Shown in pieces: positions 1-8,260 of a DNA stretch of 64,000 bases; within the stretch, counting starts at the first letter, position 1, and every line of letters begins with the position of its first letter. The notes beneath the pieces are model-generated. The model was not told the DNA's origin. It did no database searches and worked only from the letters and a program-made list of their open reading frames with translations. The DNA is from Rivibacter sp049446155. GTDB lineage: Bacteria; Pseudomonadota; Gammaproteobacteria; Burkholderiales; Burkholderiaceae_C. Where the stretch lies: assembly GCF_049446155.1 (NCBI RefSeq), contig NZ_JBMSEE010000007.1, positions 226,774 to 290,773 on the forward strand, given 5' to 3'. A program made the position numbers and the translations under genes.

Positions 1-332
1 GCCCGTGCTCGAAGGAGATCTCCGACTACGGCGCGCACAACCAGCGCTCGCACGTGACGATCCGCGCCGAACTGAAGGCCGAGATCGGCTTCGCCGAGCT
101 GGTGAAGATCGCCGAGGGTGCGGCCTCCAGCGAGATCTGGGGCCTGCTCAAGCGCCCGGACGAGAAGTGGATCACCGAGCGCGCCTACGAGAACCCGAAG
201 TTCGTCGAGGACCTGGTGCGCGACGTCGCGCTGGGGCTCAATGCGGAGCCGCGCGTCGGGCGCTATCGCGCGACCGTCGAGAACTTCGAGTCGATTCACA
301 ACCACAGCGCGTTCGCGGTGATCGAGCGCTGA
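1..332 (+). CDS. folE2: GTP cyclohydrolase FolE2 (type IB), 3' part only
   Basis: The reading frame is open from base 3 and ends with TGA at 330-332; the 5' part lies outside the window. The first residues visible are PCSKEISDYGAHNQRSH, the characteristic cysteine-containing stretch of GTP cyclohydrolase IB, followed by the usual C-terminus. The family makes 7,8-dihydroneopterin triphosphate from GTP, the first step of folate and methanopterin synthesis. It reads toward the fhc/pabB cluster on the opposite strand, so it converges with the HAD gene. In an H4MPT-using methylotroph it plausibly feeds both pterin cofactors; that link is inferred from position. Confidence 0.9.
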   Translation, partial: PCSKEISDYGAHNQRSHVTIRAELKAEIGFAELVKIAEGAASSEIWGLLKRPDEKWITERAYENPKFVEDLVRDVALGLNAEPRVGRYRATVENFESIHNHSAFAVIER

Positions 333-342
333 GGCACGAGGG

Positions 343-1002
343 TCAGTCGAGCATCAGGATCGGCCAGCTGTGCGCGACCGCATGCTCGCGCAGCCTCACG
401 TCAGGCCTCACCGCAACCGGATCGCTGACCGCCTCCATCAGCGCCACGTCGTTGATCGAGTCGCTGTAGAACCAGCTGCGCTGCAGCGCGGCCCACGTGA
501 GACCGCGCAAGGCCAGCCAGCGCTCGACATGGGCGCGCTTGCGTTCGCGAAAGCACGGCTCGCCCGCGATCGCGCCGCTCCAGCGTCCTTGTTCGTCGAT
601 GGCCGGTTCGCTGGCCAGCACCTCGTCGATGCCGAACAGCGGCGCGACGGCCTGGGCGATCGGCCGCGTCGTCGCGGTGAGCAGCACGCACAGATCGCCT
701 TCGTCGAGGTGCCTGCGCACCAGCGCCCGCGCCGCCTGCGGCACGCGCGCGGCCAGTGCCTCGCGAAAGCCGGCCAGCTCCGCGTCGACGCGCTCGCGCG
801 GGAGCGCGGCCAGCGGCGCGACCAGTTGCCGGTGCAGCGCATGGATATCGAGCGCGCCGGCCACGTGACGCTGGCAGGCGGCGAGGTAGTCCTCGGCATA
901 GCCCGGCCCGAGCAGGCCCTGCGCGATCGCGTGGTGCGTCCACGCCATGCCGCTGTCGAAGGGCAGCAGCGTGTGGTCGAGGTCGAACAGCGCCAGTCGC
1001 AT
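343..1002 (-). CDS. HAD-family phosphatase (SerB-like, subfamily IB)
   Basis: A 219-residue protein with the HAD nucleophile motif DLDHT at residues 7-11, a central threonine motif region (LTATTRP) and the C-terminal acidic motif YSDSINDVALME. Such enzymes remove phosphate from small metabolites through an aspartyl-phosphate; the substrate cannot be read from sequence. It lies 11 bases after the pabB-pabC stop on the same strand and is the last gene of the fhc operon. That position suggests a dephosphorylation in pterin or p-aminobenzoate supply, but it could equally be a serine or histidinol phosphatase. The ATG at 1002 is the first codon giving a normal HAD N-terminus. Confidence 0.8.
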   Translation of the reverse strand: MRLALFDLDHTLLPFDSGMAWTHHAIAQGLLGPGYAEDYLAACQRHVAGALDIHALHRQLVAPLAALPRERVDAELAGFREALAARVPQAARALVRRHLDEGDLCVLLTATTRPIAQAVAPLFGIDEVLASEPAIDEQGRWSGAIAGEPCFRERKRAHVERWLALRGLTWAALQRSWFYSDSINDVALMEAVSDPVAVRPDVRLREHAVAHSWPILMLD

Positions 1003-1013
1003 GGCGCGGCGGC

Positions 1014-2876
1014 TCAGGCCGCGATGGCGGCGTGCGCCAGCTGGGCGGGCAAGACGCCGCGCAGCGCATTGGTGACGACGATGGCCTTCGCGAGCGCGAG
1101 GTCGGCCAGCGTGAGGCTGCGTTCGCGCGCGCCCCAGACCGGATCGTCGAGCAGCACGCCGCGCATCACGCCGGGCAGCACGCCGTCGGCCACCGGCGGC
1201 GTGAACCAGCGGCCATCGAGCTGCACGAAGACGTTGCTGCGCCCGCCTTCGAGCAGGCGACCGTCGACGGTGTGGAACAGCGTGTCGAACGCGCCTTGCG
1301 CCTGCGCGGTGCGCACGCCGGCGTCCAGATGCGCGCGCAGCGTGGTCTTGTAGGGCGCGAGCACCGCGTGCGCGTCGCACGGCAGTGGCGCGAGCAGCAG
1401 CGAGACCGGCCCCGCCGCCAGCGCATCGAGCGCGGCGCGCGTGGTCGCGAGCGCGCCGTCGTGCGCGAGCTCGAGGCGCAAGCGCCATTCGCCGTCGGCG
1501 GGCAGCGCGGCCAGCGCGGCATCGAGCGACGCATTTACCTCCGCGGCGTCGGCGCGAAAGCCCAAGGCGCAGGCACTGCGCAGCAGCCGCGCGACATGGC
1601 GCTCACGATGGCGGATGCCGGCGGCGCGCGTCGCGTGCATGGTTTCGAACAGCGCGAAGCCTGGGTCGAGGCCGGTCAGGAAGCGCGCCTTGGTCTTGCA
1701 CTCCTCGAACTCGTCGTCGTCGACGCTGTCGAGCACGATGCCCGCGCCGACGCCCAGGCGTGCGGAGCGCGTGCGGTCGGGCCGCTCATCGCCCAGCACC
1801 AGCGTGCGGATCGCCACCGACAGGCAGAAGTCGCCCAGCACGCGGCCCCCGGACGGCGCGTCGACCCAGCCGATCGCGCCGGTGTACAGGCCGCGCGGCG
1901 TGCTCTCCAGCGCGCGGATGTGCTTCATCGTCTGGCGCTTCGGCGCGCCGGTGATCGAGCCGCACGGAAAGCTCGCGCGCAGCAGCGCCGGCATGTCGAG
2001 CCCGGGGTCGAGCTCGGCCTCGATCGTCGAGGTCATCTGGAACACGGTCGCATGCGCCTCGACCTCGAACAGCGCGGGCACCCTGACGCTGCCGACGCGC
2101 GCGATGCGGCCGAGGTCGTTGCGCAGCAGGTCCACGATCATCAGGTTCTCGGCGCGGTTCTTCACGTCTTCGTGCAGGCCGCGCGCGGTCTCGCTGTCGG
2201 AGATCGGCCAGTTGACGCGCCGCGCCGTGCCCTTCATCGGCTGCGCGCCGAGGCGGCCGTCGGCGTGGCGAAGGAACAGCTCGGGCGAGCACGACAGCAC
2301 GTGCGTCGGCGCCTGCGCATCGGGCGAGGCCGGCAGCGCGATGAAGGCGCCGTAGCGCACCGGCTGGCGCGCACGCAGCCGGCGGTACAGCGCGACGGGC
2401 GGCCCGAAGGCCGGGCCGTCGAGCCGGTAGGTGTAGTTGACCTGGTAGGTCTCGCCGGCACGGATGGCCTCGTGGATCGCGGCGATCGCGGCGCGGAACT
2501 GCGCGCGATCGACGCTGCGCGACAGGCGCAGCGTGCCGGCGGGCGAGGGCTCGGGGCGACCCTCGTCCTGTGCCGCGAGCCAGGCATCGACCTGCTCCCG
2601 CGAGAGCTGCGCGAGCGATTCGAACATCAACACGCGCAGGGCGCCCGGCGCACCATCGCGGTGGCCGGCGCCGACGATGCCACAGCCCCATTCATAGTCG
2701 GCCAGCAGCACCGCGTGCAAGCCGGCACGCTGGTCCGCGTGGACCGCGGCCCACGTCGCCTCGAGCGTCGACGCGTCCTCGCAGACATGCTCGCGCACGA
2801 ACCCGGTGTACAGGCGCGAGCGCGGCTGCGAGGCAGTGGCCTCGCAGTCGTCGAGCAGTGCGAAGACGTGGGTCAT
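1014..2876 (-). CDS. pabB: Aminodeoxychorismate synthase component I fused to aminodeoxychorismate lyase (PabB-PabC)
   Basis: A 620-residue two-domain protein. The N-terminal ~390 residues are a chorismate-binding enzyme with the conserved SFPCGSITGAPK loop and the MKGTARR segment. The C-terminal ~220 residues are a class IV PLP enzyme (ALFETM start, PYKTTLR carrying the PLP lysine, RSNVF). Together they convert amino-chorismate chemistry to p-aminobenzoate (pABA). pABA is the arylamine of folate and also the substrate of MptG in H4MPT synthesis (encoded at 42961-44043). Its ATG overlaps the TGA of the upstream Fae homologue (ATGA), so the genes are translationally coupled and pABA supply is tied to the fhc operon. 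Confidence 0.92.
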   Translation of the reverse strand: MTHVFALLDDCEATASQPRSRLYTGFVREHVCEDASTLEATWAAVHADQRAGLHAVLLADYEWGCGIVGAGHRDGAPGALRVLMFESLAQLSREQVDAWLAAQDEGRPEPSPAGTLRLSRSVDRAQFRAAIAAIHEAIRAGETYQVNYTYRLDGPAFGPPVALYRRLRARQPVRYGAFIALPASPDAQAPTHVLSCSPELFLRHADGRLGAQPMKGTARRVNWPISDSETARGLHEDVKNRAENLMIVDLLRNDLGRIARVGSVRVPALFEVEAHATVFQMTSTIEAELDPGLDMPALLRASFPCGSITGAPKRQTMKHIRALESTPRGLYTGAIGWVDAPSGGRVLGDFCLSVAIRTLVLGDERPDRTRSARLGVGAGIVLDSVDDDEFEECKTKARFLTGLDPGFALFETMHATRAAGIRHRERHVARLLRSACALGFRADAAEVNASLDAALAALPADGEWRLRLELAHDGALATTRAALDALAAGPVSLLLAPLPCDAHAVLAPYKTTLRAHLDAGVRTAQAQGAFDTLFHTVDGRLLEGGRSNVFVQLDGRWFTPPVADGVLPGVMRGVLLDDPVWGARERSLTLADLALAKAIVVTNALRGVLPAQLAHAAIAA

Positions 2877-3412
2877 CAGGACCAGTCGTCGTAGTCGTGC
2901 TTGATCTTGTGGCGGTTGGCGATCAGTTCGTCGATCGAAGGCTCGTTGTTCAGCGCGCGCTTGATCGCCAGCTTGGTCGCCTCGTAGTTGGTGCGGTACA
3001 TGTCCTTCTTGTCGAGGTTCGGATCCTTGGCGCAGCGCGGGTCGATCCACACCAGGCTGATGATGCACAGCTCGTCGACCAGCTCCTTGGGGATCACGCC
3101 CTCGATCACGCAGTCGAGCACCGCATCGGCGGTGGCCGATTGCACCACGCCGCCGAAGAGATCGATGTTGGCGCTGTCTTTCAGCGTGACCTTGGGCACC
3201 GTGATCGTCGCGGGCCTGACCATCTGGTTGCAGGCGCGGATCGCGAACATCGCGGTGTGGCCCTTGGTCTGCGCCATCATGTTGGCGAAGGCCTGGCCCA
3301 CGGGCCCGTCGGTGCGGCCGATGAGGATCTCGGGCATTGCATCGGTGGCCTGGCCTTCCTTGGCGAGCACGGTGGCCTCGCCGGCGTGGAAGAGGTACTT
3401 CTTGGCGGTCAT
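2876..3412 (-). CDS. fae2: Formaldehyde-activating enzyme homologue (Fae2-like) lacking the catalytic histidine
   Basis: A 178-residue protein clearly related to Fae along its length (ILIG.., GHTAMFAI, PKVTLKD, VVQSATADAV..GVIP, YEATKLAIKRAL). It differs sharply from the canonical Fae at 37372-37881. The canonical NEVAHIDLIIG stretch reads ATDAMPEILIG here, so the histidine taken to be the catalytic acid is replaced by methionine and the aspartate two residues later by glutamate. The pterin-binding loop GFTSLLAV is GHTAMFAI. It sits between fhcC (36-base gap) and pabB-pabC (ATGA overlap). Family and location are clear; formaldehyde condensation activity is doubtful. A binding or regulatory role, or different pterin/formaldehyde chemistry, is possible. 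Confidence 0.88.
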   Translation of the reverse strand: MTAKKYLFHAGEATVLAKEGQATDAMPEILIGRTDGPVGQAFANMMAQTKGHTAMFAIRACNQMVRPATITVPKVTLKDSANIDLFGGVVQSATADAVLDCVIEGVIPKELVDELCIISLVWIDPRCAKDPNLDKKDMYRTNYEATKLAIKRALNNEPSIDELIANRHKIKHDYDDWS

Positions 3413-3448
3413 TCAGGGATCTCCGGAAACGGATCAGGAAGCGGGGGA

Positions 3449-4276
3449 TCAGGGGCTCGCAAGCCACCATTCTCCGCGGCCGTCGACCCCGAGGTCGCCG
3501 ACCGCGCGCTGCGGCGTGCGACGCGAAAGCTCCGCGAACGCGTCGGCCACACCGTTGGCATGGGCCAGCCGTTCGATCTCGCGCGCAAGCAGCTGCCACG
3601 CCACGCGCACGTCGGATTGCACCGGCACGAAGGTCGCCGGCAGCTCGGGCCGCGCGCTCGCGAACACCAGGCTGCCGCGCCGTTGCGCATAACCGGGGTG
3701 GGCGCCGCAGCCGCCGGCCAGCGCGATCGTGCCGGCCACCAGGCGCGAGGCGAGGAAGTCGCCCGCGTCGCCGGCGATCAGCAGCGTGCCGCGGCGCATG
3801 CGGTCGGCGCAGCGCGCACCGACCGAGCCGTGCACGACGATCGTGCCGCCGCGCACGCCGTCCATCTCGCCCGGCAGCGCGCCGAGCGCGTGGTCGCCCA
3901 GGTCGCCTTGCACCGCGAGCAGGCCGCCGCGCATCGCGCAGCCGGCCAGCAGGCCGGCATTGCCGCACAGCAGGATCTCGCCGCCGGACAAGCCGGCCGC
4001 GAACCAGTCGCCGACGCTGCCTTCCACCTCGAGCCGGCCGCCGTCCATGCCTTGCGCGAGGCGGTCGCAGCGGTGCAGGTCGCCTTCGATGCGCAGGAAC
4101 GGCGTCTCGCTCGGCACCGCGGCAACGTCGAACCAGTCGCCCAGCAGCGAGGGTTCGTTGCCGTGCCACACCGGCACGCGCAGCGCGTCGACGTTGGCCA
4201 GCGCCGCGGGCGAGACGCGGCGCAGATCGAGACGCTGCGTCGGTGCCTGGCGCAGGCGCAGATGCCAGCCGCTCAT
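3449..4276 (-). CDS. fhcC: Formyltransferase/hydrolase complex subunit C (FhcC)
   Basis: A 275-residue protein built largely from glycine-rich beta-helix repeats (GDWFAAGLSGG, GNAGLLAGCAMRGG, GDLGDHALG, GSVGARCADRMRRG, GDAGDFLASRLVAG), as in FwdC/FmdC and the glutamate synthase alpha C-terminal domain. FhcC is the structural scaffold of the Fhc complex that converts formyl-H4MPT to formate through methylofuran. Its ATG overlaps the fhcD TGA by four bases. The tail after the repeats is typical for bacterial FhcC. Confidence 0.93.
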   Translation of the reverse strand: MSGWHLRLRQAPTQRLDLRRVSPAALANVDALRVPVWHGNEPSLLGDWFDVAAVPSETPFLRIEGDLHRCDRLAQGMDGGRLEVEGSVGDWFAAGLSGGEILLCGNAGLLAGCAMRGGLLAVQGDLGDHALGALPGEMDGVRGGTIVVHGSVGARCADRMRRGTLLIAGDAGDFLASRLVAGTIALAGGCGAHPGYAQRRGSLVFASARPELPATFVPVQSDVRVAWQLLAREIERLAHANGVADAFAELSRRTPQRAVGDLGVDGRGEWWLASP

Positions 4277-5193
4277 GGCGAGGCTCCTTCGCCCATGATG
4301 CGCCGCAGGTGGAAGTGGAAGGGCCCGAGCTTGCCGCCGTAGTTGCCGGCCGCGATGCGCGTGATGCCGGCCGCGGCGCCGCGCTCGATCACCGCCTGCA
4401 TGCCGGCGCGCATTGCCGCGGCGACGTCGGCTTCGGTCAGGCCGTCGATCACGATCTCGAGCACGCAGCGCACCTCGGGCGTGAGGTCGGTCTTCCTCGC
4501 CAGGCCGATCAGGCTCGGGCAGTAGGCGTCGTTGGTCGAGGCGCTCAGCGCCGGGTACTTGCTGCCCACCTTGGAGCCCGAGCGCACGACACCGCCGGGA
4601 AACGGCATCACGACGCCCGGCACGCGGCGCATCGCCTCGACCGCGGCCTCGGCTCCGGCGAGCGCCTCGTCGGTGCCGGCGGCCAGCAGCAGCAGGTTGC
4701 CGCCGCCCACCGCCTTGACGACCGGCGTTGTCTCCTGCGCGACGAACTCGCCGTCCATCACCGGCACGCGCCAGTAGCGCTTGCCCGCGATCAGCTTGCT
4801 CTGCTGCCAGCCGTCGCCGAAGAAGCGCAGGTTCTTGCCCAGCGCGATCGCCTCGCCTGCATCGGCCGGCAGGCCGGCGTAGATCGCGGTGGTCGGGCAG
4901 GTCAGCACGCACTGGCCGACGCGGCGCTCGATCTGCTTGGCGAGCTCCTTGCCGCTCATCGAGAAGATCAGCACCGCGAGACCGGGGCGGCCGTCGGGCG
5001 TCTCGTCGGGCGAGAGCTCGCGCTCGATGCCGGCTTCGCAGCCGCAGGCGATCACGCTGGTCGCGAAGCCGGTCGCCGTGGTCGCCGCGTGGCGCGCCCA
5101 CGTGAGGTTGTGGGCGGTGATGACGAGCCGCGTGGCCTTCATCGGGAAGGCTTCCGCAAAGCTCTCGTCGACGGCAACGCCATTGATGTTCAT
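4273..5193 (-). CDS. fhcD: Formylmethanofuran:tetrahydromethanopterin formyltransferase (FhcD)
   Basis: A 306-residue protein close in length to archaeal Ftr (about 297). Recognisable stretches include ATRLVITAHNLTWARHAA, CEAGIERELSPDETPDGRPG, VGQCVLTCPTTAIYAG, PFPGGVVRSGSKVGSKYP and the C-terminal FHFHLRRI. It moves the formyl group between the pterin and the methylofuran cofactor inside the Fhc complex. It is coupled to fhcC by an ATGA overlap. It is separated from fhcA by an 85-base spacer made almost entirely of a dispersed repeat, whereas the other fhc junctions overlap. Confidence 0.95.
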   Translation of the reverse strand: MNINGVAVDESFAEAFPMKATRLVITAHNLTWARHAATTATGFATSVIACGCEAGIERELSPDETPDGRPGLAVLIFSMSGKELAKQIERRVGQCVLTCPTTAIYAGLPADAGEAIALGKNLRFFGDGWQQSKLIAGKRYWRVPVMDGEFVAQETTPVVKAVGGGNLLLLAAGTDEALAGAEAAVEAMRRVPGVVMPFPGGVVRSGSKVGSKYPALSASTNDAYCPSLIGLARKTDLTPEVRCVLEIVIDGLTEADVAAAMRAGMQAVIERGAAAGITRIAAGNYGGKLGPFHFHLRRIMGEGASP

Positions 5194-5194
5194 G

Positions 5195-5278
5195 GCGCCC
5201 CCACGCTTGCGGCTTCGCCGCTGCGCTGCCCCCCGAGGGGGCCCAGCTCGACTTGGGGCGGCCCAGCGTCGAGCTGAT
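5195..5278. repeat. Dispersed GC-rich intergenic repeat between fhcA and fhcD
   Basis: The spacer between the fhcA stop and the fhcD start is filled by a repeat. Read on the plus strand it has a CCCCCACGCTTGCGGC start, a GCCCCCCGAGGGGGCCC hairpin near 5228-5243, and then CTTGGGGCGGCCCAGC. The first half is shared with 11996-12075 and 37116-37203. The second half, read in the gene direction as GGGCCGCCCCAAG, is shared with 39759-39828 and, with one extra base, 10226-10280. It can fold into strong hairpins; no protein-coding content is evident. Confidence 0.75.
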
Positions 5279-6964
5279 TCATTGCGCCCCCACCTGCAGC
5301 TTGCACGCATGCGGCAGCAGTGCGCCGTGGTTCGCGCAAGTGCACAGCTCGTCGCGGCCGATCGTCGAGCGCTGCGGGTCGAGCCGCCCGCTGCGCCGCG
5401 CCGCGTCGGCCAGCGTCTTCTCGATGCCGCGGTCGAACTCCGGCTCGGCGAAATGCACGCCGCCGGTCGGCGTCGCGACGATGCGGCCGTTCTCGGCGAC
5501 CAGGCGGCCGTCCTTGAACACCCACACCGGCTTGGCAAACATCGCCTCGCGGTCGGGCTGGTCGCGGTAGACCGCGATGTCGGCCGCCGCGTCGGTGCCC
5601 AGGTGGCCGCGGTCGCGCAGGCCCAGCAGGCGCGCCGGGCCGGTGCGCGTGAGGATGGCGATCTCGTTGAGGTCGAGCTCGCGCGTCATCGCTGCCAGCG
5701 GCGAGCCGCTCGCGATGTCCGGATGCAGCTTGGCGAGCTGCTCGTCGCGGAAGCTCTTGTCCATCAGCAGGCGGATCAGGTGCGGGTAGCTGGTGAATGG
5801 CCCGCCGTTGGGGTGGTCGGTGGTCAGCACGATGCGCCAGGGGTCCTTGACCGAAAGGAACAGCTCCAGCCCGATCGCCCACTGCAGCGCGTTGACGTAG
5901 CTTTCCTCGCGGTAGCGAAACGGCACCACGCCGCAGCCGGCGTCGCACTCGATGTCGGCGCCGATCCACTTGCGCGGGCTCGCCAGATGCGCGTTGGCAT
6001 GCTGGCGCATCGTGTCGCCCGAGGCGGTGACGGTCTGGCCGAAGATGATCTGGCCGACATCGATCGAGACGTTGGCGTTGGCGTTCACCGCGTCGGCGAG
6101 CTGCTGCGCGGCCGACGAGAACTTCTTCGGGCCCTCGGTGCCGTAGGCGTGGAACTGCACGTGGGTGAGATGGCCGCGGTGACCGTCGAGCGCGTCGATG
6201 GTCGCCAGCGTCGAGGCGATGTTGCCGGCCACGCCGAGGTTGCTGGCGTGGATGTGCAGCGGATGCGCAAGGCCCAGCTCGGCGACCGCGCGCGCCAGCG
6301 TGCGCACCACGCTGCGCGGCGTGATGCGCCAGTGCGCGTGCTCGGCGTCGACGTCGAGCGCGCGCTGGTTGAACTTGAAGGCCGAGATGCCGCCCGGGTT
6401 GACGACCTTCACGCCCATCGCCTTGCTCGCATGGATGGTCCAGCCCACCACGTCGCGGATGCGCTGGAAATCCTCGCCGCGCGCCATCATCTCGAGCACC
6501 AGCTCGTCGTTGCCGAGCATCACGTAGGCGCCGTGGTCGAGGATCGGCACGTCGCCCATCTCGAGGTGCGCGTGGCGTGCATTGCTGGCCACCATCGCCG
6601 GCTCGAACGCCGCGGTGTAGCCCATCTCTGCATAGCGGTAGCCGGTGGTGAGCGTGCCCGGCGTGCAGCAGCCGACCGAGGCCGCCTCGAGAGGGTTCTC
6701 GGGCAGCGGCAGGGGCTCGAGGCCGGCGCGGTGCTCCTCGGGCAGCAGCAGGCGCGCGAGGTTGACCTTGCCGCCGCCGATGTGGCTGTGCAGGTCGATG
6801 CCGCCGGCCATGATCACGCAGCCGCTGGCGTCGAACACGCGGTCGGCGTGCTCGCCGGGGGCGAGCGTGACGATGCGGCCGTCGCGGATCGCGAGATCGC
6901 GCACCGCATCGACGCGATGCGCCGGGTCGATGATGCGTCCGCCGCGCAGCAGCACGGTGCTCAT
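5279..6964 (-). CDS. fhcA: Formyltransferase/hydrolase complex subunit A (FhcA), amidohydrolase
   Basis: A 561-residue amidohydrolase of the FwdA/FmdA type. The metal-binding HSH pair is at residues 59-61 in GGIDLHSHIGGGK. A WTIHASKAMGVKVVNPGG segment carries the candidate carboxylated lysine, HIHASNLGVAGN provides a further histidine, and LTTDHPNGGPFTSYP near residue 381 the catalytic aspartate. FhcA hydrolyses formyl-methylofuran to formate. Its start overlaps the fhcB stop (ATGA), and it precedes the repeat-filled spacer before fhcD. Confidence 0.95.
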   Translation of the reverse strand: MSTVLLRGGRIIDPAHRVDAVRDLAIRDGRIVTLAPGEHADRVFDASGCVIMAGGIDLHSHIGGGKVNLARLLLPEEHRAGLEPLPLPENPLEAASVGCCTPGTLTTGYRYAEMGYTAAFEPAMVASNARHAHLEMGDVPILDHGAYVMLGNDELVLEMMARGEDFQRIRDVVGWTIHASKAMGVKVVNPGGISAFKFNQRALDVDAEHAHWRITPRSVVRTLARAVAELGLAHPLHIHASNLGVAGNIASTLATIDALDGHRGHLTHVQFHAYGTEGPKKFSSAAQQLADAVNANANVSIDVGQIIFGQTVTASGDTMRQHANAHLASPRKWIGADIECDAGCGVVPFRYREESYVNALQWAIGLELFLSVKDPWRIVLTTDHPNGGPFTSYPHLIRLLMDKSFRDEQLAKLHPDIASGSPLAAMTRELDLNEIAILTRTGPARLLGLRDRGHLGTDAAADIAVYRDQPDREAMFAKPVWVFKDGRLVAENGRIVATPTGGVHFAEPEFDRGIEKTLADAARRSGRLDPQRSTIGRDELCTCANHGALLPHACKLQVGAQ

Positions 6965-8247
6965 GTGGACCTCACCTTCGCCGTCAGGCGCGCGACGATC
7001 TCGGCCACGCTCGGCAGCGGCTCGCTGCGCGCGGGCGTGAGCGGCATCAGCACGCTGAACTCGGCGCGGAACTGGTGGCCGCCGTGGCCGATGCCCGGCG
7101 TCGCGACCGGGATGAAGACGCTGTCGCCCGCGCGGCCCTGCGCGAGCGGCGCGAACGAAGGGTGGCCCAGCAGCACCAACGGCCCGGCCCACTCGGGCGG
7201 CGGCGGCTCGGTGCCGTGGCTGGCGATCCACAGCAGCGCGTCGATCGCGCCGTCGGCCGCGAGCGCGGCGGCGCCGTGACGCCAAGGGTCGTGCTCGAGG
7301 CCCAGCGGGCCATGGCGCGTGCGCAGGGGCAAGCCCGTCTGCCAGGCATGCACCTGCTGCGCGGTGGCCGCGCCGTCGCCGCCGCCGAGCACGAAGCCGG
7401 CCGCGCGCGTCGTGAGGTTGAGCGTGCCGATGGTGCGCTGCATCGACTCGATCGCCAGCTCGGCCGGCACCGGCAGTGCGCCGGGCTCCCACAGCAGCAC
7501 CGCGTAGCGCGAGGCTCGCAGCAGTTCGGCAAGACGCCGCTGCGTGTCGCTCGCGCGCTCGACCGCGCGGCCGGCCACCAGCGCGGCCAGCGTCGCGAGC
7601 TCGCCGTGCAGGTCGGGGGCGGCAGGATGCGCCGCGATCGTGGCGGACGGCAGGGCCTGTGCGATGCGCGCACGCTCGGCGTCGGCGTCAGGCACGCCGA
7701 GCAGCACGACGTCGAGCGCGCGCGACGGCTCGCCGGCCGCCGGCGCGATGCGCTCCCACAGGCGCGGATGGCGTTCGGCCGGCGCGCTGCCGACGACGAC
7801 GATCAGCTCGGCGCGCGTGCGGAGCTCGGCCAGCGTCGTGAAGTAGCCGCCTCGGTCCTGCAGCACGCGCAGCGCCGCCGTCTGGCCGGCGCTGGCGGCC
7901 GCGTCGCACACGGCACCGCAGGCCGCGGCCAGGCGCATCCAGGCGCGCGCGCCGGCGACGTCGCTGCCCAGGCCGCCGATCAGCGGCGAGCGCGCGCGCC
8001 GCAGCAGTCCGGCGGCGGATTCGAGCGCCAGGTCGAGCGGCACGGGTTGGCCGTCGACGCTGGGCGCGACCGGTGCCGCCGCGCCGAAGCGCGCGAGCGC
8101 CGCGCTGGCGCGCGGGCAGCGGCCGCCGGCGAGCGAAGGCACGCCCTGCGCATCGACATCGAGCGAGACGTCGTCGCACAGCAAGGCGCAGAAGGGACAG
8201 GTCCAGGCCGGCAGGCGGGACGGGGTGGTGGCAACGGAGGCTGACAT
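6961..8247 (-). CDS. fhcB: Formyltransferase/hydrolase complex subunit B (FhcB)
   Basis: A 428-residue protein with the N-terminal cysteine cluster WTCPFCALLCDD (Cys17, Cys20, Cys24) of FwdB/FmdB-type subunits, followed by a molybdopterin-oxidoreductase-like fold (GGLGSDVAGARAW, GGDGAATAQQVHAW, PVATPGIGHGGHQFR). In bacteria this subunit belongs to the hydrolase complex and is not a redox formate dehydrogenase. It is the first fhc gene, coupled to fhcA by ATGA. No strong Shine-Dalgarno precedes the ATG at 8247; a sigma-54-like element lies very close upstream (8264-8279). Confidence 0.9.
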   Translation of the reverse strand: MSASVATTPSRLPAWTCPFCALLCDDVSLDVDAQGVPSLAGGRCPRASAALARFGAAAPVAPSVDGQPVPLDLALESAAGLLRRARSPLIGGLGSDVAGARAWMRLAAACGAVCDAAASAGQTAALRVLQDRGGYFTTLAELRTRAELIVVVGSAPAERHPRLWERIAPAAGEPSRALDVVLLGVPDADAERARIAQALPSATIAAHPAAPDLHGELATLAALVAGRAVERASDTQRRLAELLRASRYAVLLWEPGALPVPAELAIESMQRTIGTLNLTTRAAGFVLGGGDGAATAQQVHAWQTGLPLRTRHGPLGLEHDPWRHGAAALAADGAIDALLWIASHGTEPPPPEWAGPLVLLGHPSFAPLAQGRAGDSVFIPVATPGIGHGGHQFRAEFSVLMPLTPARSEPLPSVAEIVARLTAKVRST

Positions 8248-8260
8248 GTCAGGGCCGGAC

